A DNA stretch of 64,000 nucleotides, taken from NCBI GenBank assembly GCA_023091665.1, contig JALJCQ010000001.1, forward strand, positions 310,001 to 374,000, read 5' to 3'. This document shows, in pieces, positions 9,971-21,748 of this stretch. The notes beneath the pieces were generated by a model, which worked only from the letters and a program-made list of their open reading frames with translations, searched no databases and was not told where the DNA came from. Position 1 is the stretch's first letter, and each line of letters starts with the position of its first letter. Both the position numbers and the translations under genes were made by a program. The DNA is from Pythium myriotylum. Taxonomy: Eukaryota > Oomycota > Peronosporomycetes > Pythiales > Pythiaceae.

Positions 9971-11640
9971 GTGAGCAGCCAAACTGCAACAGCGACCAAG
10001 GGAGGGAGAAAGTGGTGTTACTCTCGAAACTCAGGCCTCGCGTGCAATGCCCGGACAGCTTCGCGTGAAGACTACGGCCACGACTCCGACCAAGTCACCA
10101 AGCCAAAGGCACCCAAAGGCAAAGGCAATGGTGCCCGTCCATCCAGCCGCCGTAGAAGAGCAAGAGTCAGCTGACACGATCACTGAGAGCTACGTTGATC
10201 TCGGACGTGATGACTCGCCACCAACCCCACCGGCTGATCGCAGCGGAACACTCACTGTCAGCCCCACTGTCATCACCAGAGCTGCTCTTATCAACTTTCT
10301 CGATCACGACCGAAGTATGGTGGATCTAACCGCTCCGGTTCCCGATACGTGATTGTCAATACGGCGGAAACGCAAGTGGCAGCTTACATGTGCCTCAACG
10401 CGCATCAATTGGTGAAGTATCACGACTATTCCGGCTGAATGAGCTGCAGCACATGGCGTTCACACTCATCGCAGTGCCTCTCCTATCCAAGATTACTGGT
10501 ATTCAGGTAGATGATGTGTTGGCAGAGCTCTTCACGATGTCACCGCTTATTGTCACTGGTGCTGGTGGGACCGGCAAATCACAGATCATTACTGCTGTGT
10601 GCGCTCATGGAACAGAGCAAATAGCGTCATGATCGTTGCTTCCACCGGGATTGCAGCTGCGAGTCTCCACGGCTGTTCAATTCATGCCTCCGTCCGTTTG
10701 AGCGTCAATCCCAAAATGTTGCCACCGCACATCACTACACCGATAGACGCACTTCTTCAGAAGTAGGCCCCAGTCTTGTGTGATAGCCGATGAACTCTCA
10801 ATGATCGACTTGGGTCTCTTCGGTTTGTGGGAAGAATACGTCAAGGAATCCGAAGGAATACCGTTTGGCGGCATGGTTCCTGTGCTCATGTTTGACCACT
10901 GCCAACTCAAGCTTGTGCGAGGTCCATCGATGTACAAGCGTTATGACCCTGAGGCGTCGTTGACGACTCCTGAACTACACGGCCAACAAATCTACCGTGG
11001 TATTACTAAGGTGATCTACTTGACAAACAACATGCACTTCACTCAAGATACCCTTTGGAGAAAATTGCTCGCGGCAGGACGACTCGGTAAGTGGCACAAG
11101 AGTTGCGTCAGTTCATCCACGACTTGCCAGACTACTCAATCACCACCAGATACATCCCACCTGGCTTGGTACAAACGATCTCGACTGACAACGCCGCCAG
11201 AACAACGATCAACTTAACGGCAATCAACCTAGCAATTCGTACCTTCGCCGGTGACCGCAAAGTTTTTCACCATCTCTGCAAAACGCTCAAGAACACTCTC
11301 ATCCATAGAATGGACGATCCTAAAAGATCTCCCTGACAACAGAACCGGCAACATTCCCATCTTCCTCCACGTCTACATCGGTATGTAACATCACTATCGC
11401 GTTCAGGACACTATCATTAAAGTTTTATACTAACACAGGAATGCCAGTTCGCGTAAAGTCAAACGAATGCGTTGATAAAGGAATTCTCAACGGTGCATGC
11501 GGGACAATCCACCACAAAGATTGGCCTGACAATGCAACCTTCACTCGACAAGGGGATGAGATTTGGTTTAGCAGAGCATCCAATTTGGATGCTGCGGTTT
11601 CCGGATGCGGCAAGATGCCGAGGAAGCTTGCTGTATAATT
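9971..11640 (+). pseudogene. PIF1-like helicase, N-terminal part, disabled
   Basis: Pieces in different frames give the helicase order: LNELQHMAFTLI and the Walker A loop VTGAGGTGKSQII (about 10450-10595), Walker B ADELSMIDLGLFGLW (10785-10830), GIPFGGMVPVLMFDHCQLK, then MPVRVKSNECVDKGILNGACG (11441-11505). A 58-nt intron is visible at 11381-11438 (GTATGT...TACTAAC...ACAG). Stops at 10350 and 10630 and several frameshifts show it is dead. Such helicases occur alone or within Helitrons in oomycetes; no Rep/HUH motif was seen. The C-terminal part lies beyond a 5-kb insertion. Confidence 0.75.
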
Positions 11641-11727
11641 AGAACATTCGCCAGAGTAGACGAGGATCATCCTCAGTCTGCAATTTGCACGCTAACAGCT
11701 TCTCCAACAACTCTCCCCTCGTTCACC

Positions 11728-13522
11728 ATGGCCTCTCCCAACGTCAAGCCAGGCTCGATCGCTTTTATTGGCCCAGCGCACTCATCGTCACTCGATTCGT
11801 TCACCTACGTGCGCGTTCGGTGTATCGAGCATCAGACAGCATGGGTGCAACCTGTCGGACCTGACCAAGTCGAGTCGAGTGAGCTAGATGTGCCCGTCAC
11901 CAAGCTCCGTCATCGTTTGGTGGACCCACGCGAAACTGACCTGTGGCCTGGATCGTATGTTGGGCATCCTGTCGCTTTTCTCCAACTGCGGGGCTTTATC
12001 GGCCGGGTTGTGGGCCTATGGTGTCGTGTCGGGATACCAAATGACGGACGACGGCCCGACACTTGGCATTATTCACGTTGACATGGTTGTGAATGTTGTT
12101 CTCAGCGAACCCCCGCGACTGATCAAGGTCGACGTGGTCAATTACGCACTCCAAATTGGTGCGGGGGCAAACGATGTGGCGTTGAGCCCGCTGGAGTTAC
12201 TAGAGCACCAAGACGCAGTTTGTGCGGCAGCGTCCAAGCGCCGAAAATCTATCGTATCGGCTGTGGAATCATTGCTGACATCACCATTTATTCCTGGCGA
12301 CATTGTTCCGCTGATTCGTCCTAACGATCGTCAAACAGTCCGAGTTCGGCGACAACATATTATTGACTGCGCGAGCCAATCATCCAAAAAGCGTGCATAT
12401 ACGGTATACAACGATCCTCAACTTACAGCAACACGATGAGCGCCTCGACGATGCGGTAAGTAGTATCGATTCGAGGAACGACAAAGCGGAAATACAGCGT
12501 CAAAATCAAACGTTGCGCAAGCGTCAACGTCTGCCATCCTCTTCATCATCATCTTCATCCACGTCCGAGGTCGAGGGCACGCGTGAAGTGGTGGTACATC
12601 GGCCTCATCGCTCGTCTAATTCCCTGTTTCAACCATCGACAACCGAACTATTCCTCCATGCACTCGTAGCAAGTCCGTCATTGGCAGGTTCGTCTCCACA
12701 TGACACGCTAGAATCGCTGCAGCACTCCCCCCGCGTGGTGAAGTTTTTCCCATCTCCTCCCATTCTTCGTGGTGCGTACGGATTCGATTTCAGTCGAGGA
12801 CTCGAAGTTCTGCACTTCAGACACGTCACGACTGCGGACCGAATCGCTGCACGTGAAGCCGGTGTTGACATGACTGATTTCTCAAAGAAGAATGTCATCC
12901 GACCCCCACCAAAGGCGCGTAATCGAGCGGATGTAGCCGACGCACTGCGAACATTCCGACTCTTCAGTCGCTATTTCTACAACAATAAACTATCGCGGTC
13001 ATCGAAGACGCAGGTGTTTTTGTTGATGAGCATACTGGTATTCGAGACGATGACGCCGTTGGATGGAATTACATTGCATGGTGGATAGGTGACAAGTTCG
13101 GCAAGTTTAGCCGCCTTTTATTGTGCAACGAGACCGCTGCGGTACAAGCCGTCGCGCTCGAGTTCAACAGATTCGACGAAGGTCTCGCACAGTTCAATGA
13201 TCTCCGACAGCCACGACGAACGGACGAGTCAGAACAACACCAGCAACCACGGCATGGTGAGAATGGATCGCGTCGTCCGGAACGACAACGCCGTCCTCCA
13301 ACTGTACCCCTGAGCATCATCAGTAGCCTTTCGACGTCTGGCTCAAAGACTCTATGCATGAAGTATTTATCCGTCGCGGGGTGCTCCGGAAACCGTAGCG
13401 GGGGCTGCTTCGACCCTCGCCGAGCTCATTTCCGACCAAAGTCATTCGATTTGCACGCCGACGCGCGCAGTTTTATTCAGGAACGATACCAAGGCTTTGC
13501 ACCAGCTTTTGCAGATCTCTGA
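11728..13522 (+). pseudogene. gag-like ORF of the YR retroelement
   Basis: The reading starts at MASPNVKPGSIAFIGPA (11728) and changes frame near 12040 and 12400. It then runs through a Ser-rich stretch (12535-12560), GAYGFDFSRGLEVLHFRHV, AAREAGVDMTDFSKKNVIRP and ALRTFRLFSRYFYNNKLSRS. After a further shift it ends with LCMKYLSVAGCSGNRSGGC and PRRAHF, a CCCH knuckle typical of YR-element Gag. At least three frame changes, so not functional as read. Confidence 0.6.
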
Positions 13523-13596
13523 CTAGTGGAGGATGAGCACATGAGCTAGAACAAAACACATTCACCAACTGAAGAGGTGCCCTGCGCATGTGATGA

Positions 13597-15639
13597 CCAC
13601 CAACGTCACCGCCGCGATTTAACTTACAGTCACGGCTCATTGAAGCAACCAATGATTTCGCCTTACGTATCCTCCAAGATTTTGCCGCCATCCACGGCTA
13701 TCAACTACCACTTGCCAACTGGGACCAAGAGCAACTCGATCACACGTTGATCACAGAGGTGTCCGCGGTCGCTCGTGCATCCGGGGCAACACTTCCTGTC
13801 TTCATCCGTGCAATTCGTGGTGAGACCACCGATGATCCACGACCCAACAAGTACCTTCACCAAATCCGCCGTCACATCGATGGTGTCAACAAATTGTCGC
13901 TGCTCCAGTGGAACCAAATCGTCGAGCACGGTGTGTGCCCGAAATGGTTGCCAACAAAGCCGGTAGTGCAATCACATCGACCACCAAACCACGGTTCCGC
14001 TCAACGGCATGAAGCTCTACTACGAAAACACATTCGCAAAGGTGCACGTGACGGTCGATATCTCATCGTCGAAGAATCACTACTCCTGCAATGGCCTGAG
14101 ATCTTCATCAGTCCGATTGGTGCAGTGGAGAAAACCTCGGATGACGATGTTGACGTTCGGGTCATCAACGACTATTCGTTCCCTGATGGGGCATCCGTGA
14201 ACGATTTCACATCACGGGAGTTGTTCCCAACGATTACGTACAACCCACCGGCCGACATTGCTTGCCGTGTGCACGAACTACGACAAACAGACCCCCACGC
14301 TGCGGTCATGATGATGCTCGGCGATGTGTCTGGAGCATTTCGCCACGTTCCGATCAACGCCAACGCGGCTCATATGTTTTCATTTCGTTTCGACGGGTAA
14401 GTTGTGGTTGCCGTGTCGTGTGGGTTTGGTTCTTGTGGATTTCCTGCCTTCTACTCGCTGGCGGGCACTCTCATCCATCCGTTGTACGAATCATCTCAAC
14501 CAGCCGCTGAATCGTCCGCCGACTCGAGCAACTTCGTCGGCAACGTGTGGTGCGACGATCACACCTGCGTTGATATAAACACTGGTGCACGATGCCATGA
14601 TGCTGACTTAGCACTACGAAGGGCGACGATTACTGTGCTAGGCCCGATGGCTGTCAACGAGCGCAAGCTCACCCGCTGGAGCAACCGGTGCAAGGCATTA
14701 GGGTTACTCTGGAATACTAGTCACGGTACGGTGTCCATCCCGCAACACAAACTTGACAAAGCAGTTCGTCTAGTGACCGACGCCATCAATTCCAACGCCG
14801 TCTCCCGCGCTCATGTCAACTCGTTATTCGGTGTGCTTCGTCACGTGGTTGTGTGTTTTCCCCCTGCTCGTGCATTCTATCAACGACTCAAACAGTTTGC
14901 CACCTCATTTCAACAAGGCCACCGCCGCATGCCGATTGATGCCATGGACGATCTTCTACTGTTTCTCTTTATTCTTTCCAACCCGACACGATTCAATGGC
15001 ATCCCAGTGTCGCAACTGGCTACACAGGTCGATCCATCATTCCACGTGTACATGGACGCATCGAACACGGGCCTATGTCTCCTCGACCCGGCTACCAAGC
15101 GCTACATCCGACGCAAGTTTACCGAATCCGAAATGCACATGATCGTCTTGCCCGAGTACTCCTACTCCATCAACGTTCGTGAATTGGAGAGTGCAGTATT
15201 GGCCGCAGTTCTTTTGGGTCCGTCGTGGCGTCAGTTGTCACGGAGCAAGGGCCCGTGCACGATCTGTTTCCACATCGACAACAGTAGTGCGGTGTCATGG
15301 ACCAATTACCGCGCCAGCCGCCACCCACGTGCTCAGATACTCCTCCGCTTATTGTCCGTCGCCGAATTCCAGTTTCATCTGTCATTCGTGGCCGAGCACA
15401 TCGCCGGGAACATTAACGTGATGGCCGATGCCGGGTTCCGCGCGTGGGAGTGTACGCACTCTCTATGGTCTACGTGGTCTCACTTATCTGATGGTTGGCT
15501 ACAGGTTCCGATCCAATCGCCCTTCGACGATCTCTCCGCCGCGTGGGCAGCATGCTGCGCCGGCACGCTTTGGCCGACTCTTCCCACATCAAGTACAGCT
15601 CTAACTGGCGCCAAGGGGTCAAGTTCGCGCGATATATGA
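13597..15639 (+). pseudogene. Reverse transcriptase-RNase H of the YR retroelement, one internal stop
   Basis: One frame covers 13597-15639, interrupted only by TAA at 14398-14400 between SFRFDG and VVVAVSCGFGSCGFPAFYSL. RT features are KTSDDDVDVRVINDYSFP, MLGDVSGAFRHVPI (first catalytic Asp) and NVWCDDHTCVD (the xDD box). RNase H follows with HVYMDASNTGLC, INVRELESAVLAA and TICFHIDNSSAV, giving the D-E-D residues. The DIRS-type connection and the absence of protease or DDE integrase fit a YR retroelement. The stop makes this copy probably inactive unless it is read through. Confidence 0.75.
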
Positions 15640-16533
15640 AGTGGTCTGAGTGGCTCCGTGGCTCCAACAAGTCGTCGTGCCGCCGCCTATGCTACTTCAA
15701 TCTACTTCATTATCTACTTGTGGCGTCATGGTTGGAACAACAGCGGTCGCGGAAACCAATACTCGACCATCAAGCTCAAACTCGCCAGTATCCTGTGGTT
15801 CCACAAGCGCTACCAAGGTGATACGATCGTGCCATCACCCAGAATGCACATCCTCCTCCGCGGCATTCAACGTATGTCGGGCCATGCACGTGAGAAGCAG
15901 CCAGTGACGCCCGCGTTCCTGCGCATTCGGCTTCGTACACACGACCTCCGTGTTCCACGGCAGCGCCTATTGTGGGGCAGCGCGCTCCTTGGCTACTTCT
16001 TTCTATTACGCAGATCCGAATATCTCATCATCGACGGCAAAAGGTCATTCTACTGTCTCAAGAACAAGAACGTGGCGTTCACAGATGCACGAGGAAGGAC
16101 GGTACTTTCGATTAACGCAACCGCCGTCACGATCGGTTTGGAAGGTGCCAAGAACGACCAGTACGGCTGTGGTGCGTGGAGGACAATGCACGCGTCCGGC
16201 GACCAAACGCTCTGCCCAGTGGTAGCGCTACGACACATCATGAAAGCAAGAAAGAGTATGGGGCGCTCAGCCACTTCCAGTCGGCACCTGTGTGTCGACG
16301 TGAATTCCAACGAGATGTCAGATGCGCTCAAGAAGGCAGCTCGATCGGCCGGCGTCCCGACCTCAAACTACGCTACTCACTCGATCCGAATCGGCGGAGC
16401 GACGGCGCTGCTCAACGGCCAAGCCGATAGTCTGTCGATTAAACTGCTTGGAAGGTGGATGTCACGGTGCTATGAAGACTACCCGGTGCAATCGGCAGCA
16501 GCCACTATCGACATGTCACGACGGATGGTGTGA
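15495..16533 (+). pseudogene. Tyrosine recombinase of the YR retroelement
   Basis: The N-terminal SAM-like part (HALADSSHIKYSSNWRQGVK) is in the frame starting at 15495 and overlaps the end of RNase H. The catalytic part is in another frame from 15658, so one frameshift lies near 15650. The catalytic tetrad is visible: Arg in FFLLRRSEYL, HSIR (HxxR), LLGRWMSRC and the nucleophile Tyr in CYEDYPV. The enzyme joins the circular DNA copy to the target without a target-site duplication. Confidence 0.75.
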
Positions 16534-16626
16534 GTATCCTCCTCCTCGCCCATCGCATCCACAGGAACCATTCATACGTGGGGCCGTTCACCACGCCCAC
16601 GATGGGCTAGGCCTCAATACATCATC

Positions 16627-17022
16627 TTGCCCCTGACGAGCATCGAGAGCAAGTGGAAAGCGTCATTGCAACCAAACAATATCTACGTGAATCCCTCCAA
16701 TTCGCCTGCATCCACGCGATATCCGCTGATGCCACCGGAATGGCTAGATTCCATAATGCCAGTATCGCAAATCGCTGCAACGATTCGCATTGGAGATCGA
16801 TCGGTGTCCGTTAAAGGCTTCCCACTTGTGCCATCTTTTGGTATGACAGTTCATGGCGTTCAAGGCAAAACACCGGGCTCTATCGCATTCACCAACCTCC
16901 GACCTACAGATGATGATTTCGACTACTTCCAGCCAAATGCAGAGGTGCTCGCTGAAGACAACCGGCTTCAACTTCTGTCTCATTTCACAGTCGCACAATT
17001 TCATAGGTTGTTACTGTTCTAA
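16627..17022 (+). pseudogene. PIF1-like helicase, C-terminal part
   Basis: The reading contains FPLVPSFGMTVHGVQGKTPG and SIAFTNLRP, the late helicase motif (TVHxxQGKT) of PIF1-like proteins. It continues the N-terminal half that ends near 11640. The two halves are separated by the YR retroelement. The usual ALSR ending was not found in this frame. Confidence 0.65.
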
Positions 17023-18300
17023 TTCTTGTGAATTAACGTATGTGCCTGAATCCCTACTTTGTCGACCACGCGCACTTGCTCACGGATAACTCAACTGCAC
17101 ATTTCATAACAATCTGGGTACCCCAGCCACTCTCGAGCCGAGAACTCGGCGAGACTCACAATCGTTCACGCTGATGTAACACAATGGACTCCAACTTCCA
17201 CCATCATTCTGTTGAGTTCAACGGAAAGCATCCTAATAATTGATACGAAAGCGTTCGCTGACGGTAATTGGCAGTAGCCAGATGTCGACGTTGGGTCACT
17301 GTTCACTATGATGTCAGATCTCACGAGCTGGAAACAACTAACCAGCTCTTGCGTGCCCCATCCACAATTCATGACGATCATCCCTACTTCTCATCCCTGC
17401 TTGACACTGATTTGCGTCCGTGTTGGTCCTCCCACGCCGAACCCTAATTGGTCTATTGTGCCAAGACCTCTACAAGCTATTAGGATTCACACAGTTTAAC
17501 TCAACTGACTTCACTCTTATCATCATCATCACGTGATGTGAGATCGATTATATGACTAGAGAGCATCACCGCTGCGCTGGGCTGCTAACTGGTCGAAGCC
17601 CCAGTGTCCACTTCTGCATATTATGCAATGGGAATGTCGTTTGTTGAATTCAGTGTATACCAGTACAAAATAATTCGTTAAAATGTCATTTATGTGCAGC
17701 AAAATTTGATTTCATTTATGCCAGCAAAATGATCCATTTCCATTTTCCGTTTTACGGATAATTATCGGCTTCAATACCGAGCATATCTGATTAGGATTTT
17801 TACGTTGTATTATATAACATGTTTAACATAATTTTTTGTATGAGTCACATAAAAAGACGCGAGGTTAGGAACAAAATATCTGGCAATCGACTCCGATATG
17901 ACATGATTGGGACAGGACGTCAGGGCAAAATCGTGGTGATTGGGGTTAAAGAGAGAGCACTATCGATGTGGACCACTTAAATTCTTTCTTTCCCATACGA
18001 TTTTGCTTTCGAATCATGCCCAAAATATTCCCGCTGTGATGCATATTCTTTGTGTGGAAAAAACATGTTGTATTATACAACATGTGGTATTGGAGCCGTT
18101 ATTCAGTCATACCAGAGATGTTGAGGAATTAAAAGTTGCTGTGGAGAGTGGCAACAACTTTCATTCGGCTCATCCGGAGACCTGCGATTCCATTTGACTC
18201 TCGTTCGACGAGTTCAACTCGTTTAGTTTAAGAGTCGTCGATGAGTCTGGCTTGATCGGATTTAGCTAGTTGAGCACGAGTCATTTGTGCAGACAAGTAC
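17023..18300. other. AT-rich intergenic region with inverted tails and palindrome
   Basis: No gene is seen. At 17170-17200 ATGTAACACAATGGACTCCAAC matches the repeat tail found inverted at 37362-37492. At 17490-17540 CTCAACTGACTTCACTCTTATCATCATCATC is another copy of the LINE-like tail seen at 33650 and 61230. A perfect palindrome lies at 18063-18085. Confidence 0.5.
18063..18085. repeat. Perfect palindrome, 10-bp arms
   Basis: ACATGTTGTA, three bases (TTA), then TACAACATGT. Related imperfect forms lie at 2691-2713, inside the MITE, and near 17805-17826. They may be centres or ends of one MITE family. Confidence 0.6.
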
Positions 18301-18307
18301 ATGTTCA

Positions 18308-18649
18308 TTCTGGAACACGAGATAAAGCAACGTATGCCAACGCGCTCGACTTTATGTAGCTAGGATTGAAGACGACAGTATCACAGGTCTGGCCGTTAAT
18401 TTTGTGTATAGTGTTCGCACATTCAATTCGAATCTGCTGGGCAGTTCTTGTCAGTTTGAACTGACCATCTCGTTTGGAGTTCAATGCAGCCGTCCGGCTC
18501 GAACGGGAATGACTCCACGGACGTTCGGGACAAAGGAAGGTCTCTTGTAGTCTGGTCATCCGGTATAATGTCGTACACGTAACCTCTCGATCCATTGCAC
18601 TGAACTGCTCCCTGCTAAAGATTGAAAGTGAGAACAACCGGTGCACCAA
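18308..18649 (-). pseudogene. Second PIF1-like helicase fragment, antisense
   Basis: The minus-strand reading ends GQFKLTRTAQQIRIECANTI, HKINGQTCDTVVFNP and ALAYVALSRVPE. This is the C-terminal region of PIF1-like helicases (TIHKxxGQT, VALSR). It is distinct from the plus-strand copy at 16627, whose motif reads TVHGVQGKT. Only the C-terminus is present. Confidence 0.6.
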
Positions 18650-19262
18650 TGCACAAATTAAGCTGAAGAGAATGATATTTAGTGGGCGAGGTCTGCATCG
18701 TCTTTGGTTCCACTATGAGACACTTTTGGTAAGGTTCGATGCGCACCTTCACTAGGGTCTTTAAAACCGGTGAGTTTGCTGAGGAACAACCCACGGTTAC
18801 TCGCGGTTATACACCGGTTTGACTATAAAGGGGCTTCGCCCAAAAATAGCAAGAAACATCGCAATGGACACCGTGACTAGTATCCCGTGTCTCAAAATCC
18901 CCCCGTCGAGAGCACAACACCAGATTGGAGTCGTATCTCCTATCCCCAACGGACGTTGAATCGTCGAAGCTGCAACCACGATGACCACCGCTTGGTTCGA
19001 GAATTCTCCATGATCCGAAAAGCGTACAAAGACTTTTTATCCATATACATCATAAGATGATGTTATGATTTAAACACTGTGCCATGGAATTAGTGTCTTT
19101 TTGACCTTATATGCAATAAATTACGAAAATGAATATGTTATGTGAATGCTGACCCCGTCGGTCAAGAACGACATTCCTGCAACACATTATCCAATTTCAT
19201 GCATTCGAATTTTCACGACTCCAAACTTACAACTGTAGACATCTTACTTACTCTCCTTTTTC
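18650..19262. other. Intergenic; repeat related to 27.9 kb
   Basis: 18895-19005 resembles 27880-27980: both contain an ACACCNGATTGG block, a GAATCRTCGAA block and a TGGTTCGA block. A shared dispersed repeat of unknown type. No gene. Confidence 0.4.
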
Positions 19263-19540
19263 ATGCAGGCAGCCGCCGTGTACACAGCCAGCTGCCATCG
19301 CGTGCTCGATACACTCACGTATCGGCTCACGCGCCAGTCCAACGCACCGACGTACACGGCCGGCCTCATTACCAAGTTCCAAGGTCTTATCGACCAGACT
19401 CAAGAACCGGGCACTACCCTTCCGTCCGCCACCTCATCCACGAGAGCGCTCTTCTCCGACGGGAGTTCCAGCGCCAATTCTGGGCCTGGAGGCGCAGGAG
19501 CGGTCGTCATTCAGGCTTCAAGAGCGCGATCTAGCCCTGA
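19263..19540 (+). mobile_element. LINE fragment with RNase H N-terminus
   Basis: The reading includes QAAAVYTASCHRVLDTLTYR and then ALFSDGSSSANSGPGGAGAV, the RNase H opening block of LINE-type retrotransposons (compare 30430). Similarity stops near 19535, so both ends are truncated. Confidence 0.6.
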
Positions 19541-19772
19541 GGTCTTGACGACTATGCAGTCTGAGTCGACTTGGCGGCGCTGTAGTGATGTTATAGGAAG
19601 CGGTCTGGAGGAGTTCGAGGTCTGGAGCTGGTGACTTGGTTCTTGCGGTGTGATTGTTGTGGACTTGAGGCATGAAGGGCAAATGTTGGAGTGGCATTGG
19701 TTATATATTTTGGTTTCGACACTCACTGTTTCTCATTCTTTTTCCTCCTAGGGCTTCACTCTAGGACAGTCA

Positions 19773-19910
19773 TGTCGTGTGACAGAATCAAAAGCGGGCA
19801 CCTGGCGTACGTAAGCTCGCTCTTGAGTCACCGACGGCAACAATATTCTCAGGAGAGTGGTGGATCTTTCGTGCTTCGAACACCGGCTTCAGACCCGGAT
19901 ATTACAACTT
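19773..19910. repeat. Repeat copy representing the empty site of the 21749 transposon
   Basis: This 138-bp stretch is an inverted copy of two separated segments, 21680-21748 and 24438-24512. The junction base pattern AATATT (19842-19847) is uninterrupted here. Confidence 0.75.
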
Positions 19911-21679
19911 CTTTGACGCAGAGACCCGGAACCCTGACACGACACTACAACTAGACCCTCACAAGTCTAGATGCAGCGAGAAAGAACGGTTTAGAGACGA
20001 TGAAGCTCTTGTAGAACTCCTACGGAGAGCTTGGTGGCAAAACCACCCAGCTCTCAGCCAGACCTATCACTTCGGATCGCGACAGTACCCAAAACATGCG
20101 ACCGATCGACTAGACTGATCACTTCGGAAACACTTGGCAAATTCCTCGGGATACTGACGGGGCTACTACTTGGGGGAAAATCAGGGGCTTCTGCGAGAAG
20201 GGGGAAAAATTCTGAACCGACTCCAACGGAATTAGCGGCGGTGAATCGCCCCCTTTCCGTGGGTTATTGGGTGGCAAGCACCCATTCCTACCTACTGAAA
20301 TATATCAAGTATAAGGTTCCTACTCCTACTGTTGTAGGTGAGGTTTCTGAATAAAGAGAAATACGATAACTTGCACCGCCGAATCTGGAATACTGAATCT
20401 TGGCTTGGGTGCCAGACTGTTCACTTCGCCTTGCTTTGGGTACTAGGGGTACGCCAGACTGATCACTTTCTTGGGACTTGGCCGCGCACACCTTCACCTG
20501 ACTGGTCACCTGGTGCTCGCAGAAACCCATGTTCACGGAATCGGGGCGCTATACCACATCGTGGGTCAACGTGGGAGAGCGAGGGCAAAGTCGGAAGCGG
20601 CAAGCTGGGTCAGGTCCGGATGTGGCTGGAGCCGTCGCATGGGAGGCCAGCATCTTGCCCATGGCGTTGGGAGCCCTTACTTAGTGACGCCATTGAGGGA
20701 TTCCAATCATATCGACGAGGCGTTGCGCTTGATGGTAGGGCAGCGTGAGCATCGATGACCGATATCCCCGGAGCTGCCGGAGAATGACCCCGCTGGTGCC
20801 GATGTCCGTGAGATCGCGTCCGCCGTTGTCATGTGCGTGTGCGTCTTGGACGCCTTCCGAGAGGCCACTATAAGCAGCGTGGTTGGTGGTGGAAGTGGGG
20901 TCTGTGAGATAGACCACAGAACTCAACAAGTCATGTCGGCCGCGCCAACCAAGTGGCAGTGCCGACCAGCGTCCTCCCGATTACGCTGAGGATCAGCGCC
21001 GAACCAGCGAGCGCAGCCGCATGTCCATATCCCGGCAGTCATCATCTATGGCTACAACCGTGCAGCAGTGATGTTGTGGCGCGCTCAGGGACTGGAGAAG
21101 GCCCACGCCGCTCACTCCACCCTTCGAGAGTCCATTAAATAGCACGCAATTAGTAGTGAAGTGGTTCACACAGACTGCCCTCCCTAATATAGGTCCCGCC
21201 AAGGCCTTTTGGTCTCCCGTGGACTGGGCACCACGTCGGGCCCCTGACACACTGCGCCGAGTTGTCTTCGCCTCCCGCGGGACCTGAGCGTCCCCGGGCC
21301 CCCGTCGATGAGGCAGGCCTCGACGATGGCACTGCTCGCTGGCTACCACCGCCGTAACCTCGTCCACGAGACTCGAGGGTCGGCGCCGGGACCGTCGGCG
21401 ACGTCCGCGACTCACCCTGGACAAAACCGCCAGCGCCTCGAACGGACAAAAGCGCTAAGACTCTGGGAGCTTTCAACTCGGCGAACTGTCAGCGACAAAC
21501 ACCAGAGCCCTCAGCCTATACTATATATTCCAGCCGCTTTACTTGTCCACCACCTGGAGAATCTTCGACTGACTTGGGTCCTTCTCCGCCGCGGCCACGC
21601 TCCGCCCGAAGTCCTCCGGCAAGCTGGCTCCCCGAGGCCACAACTTCCGGTGACTTTTAACTTTTCGGCCACCGGATTG
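19911..21679. other. Unidentified repeat-like region
   Basis: Several GC-rich open frames lie on both strands (for example 20338-20748 plus and 20993-21424 minus), without a recognisable domain and with composition like degraded retroelement sequence. No gene can be supported. Confidence 0.4.
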
Positions 21680-21748
21680 GCTGCTGTAATATCTGGGTCT
21701 GAAGCCGGTGTTCGAAGCACGAAAGATCCACCACTCTCCTAAGAATAT
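21680..21748. repeat. Left half of a repeat split by the 21749 transposon
   Basis: Inverted match to 19842-19910. The last four bases, ATAT (21745-21748), are duplicated at 24438-24441 on the other side of the transposon. Confidence 0.75.

Larger units (their letters stand above)
11650..16620 (+). mobile_element. Tyrosine-recombinase retroelement (Ngaro/DIRS-like), nested
   Basis: Between the two halves of the helicase lie, in order and all on the plus strand, a gag-like region with a CCCH zinc knuckle, a reverse transcriptase joined to RNase H, and a tyrosine recombinase. This order defines YR retroelements, which integrate through a circular intermediate. No methyltransferase domain was seen, which favours Ngaro over DIRS1. 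The exact ends and the split repeats were not resolved, so the coordinates are approximate. Confidence 0.75.

Noticed and set aside
20338..21742. Possible gene or LTR remnant in 20.3-21.7 kb
   Set aside because: GC-rich frames on both strands show no motif, and no LTR, primer-binding site or polyprotein block could be found.
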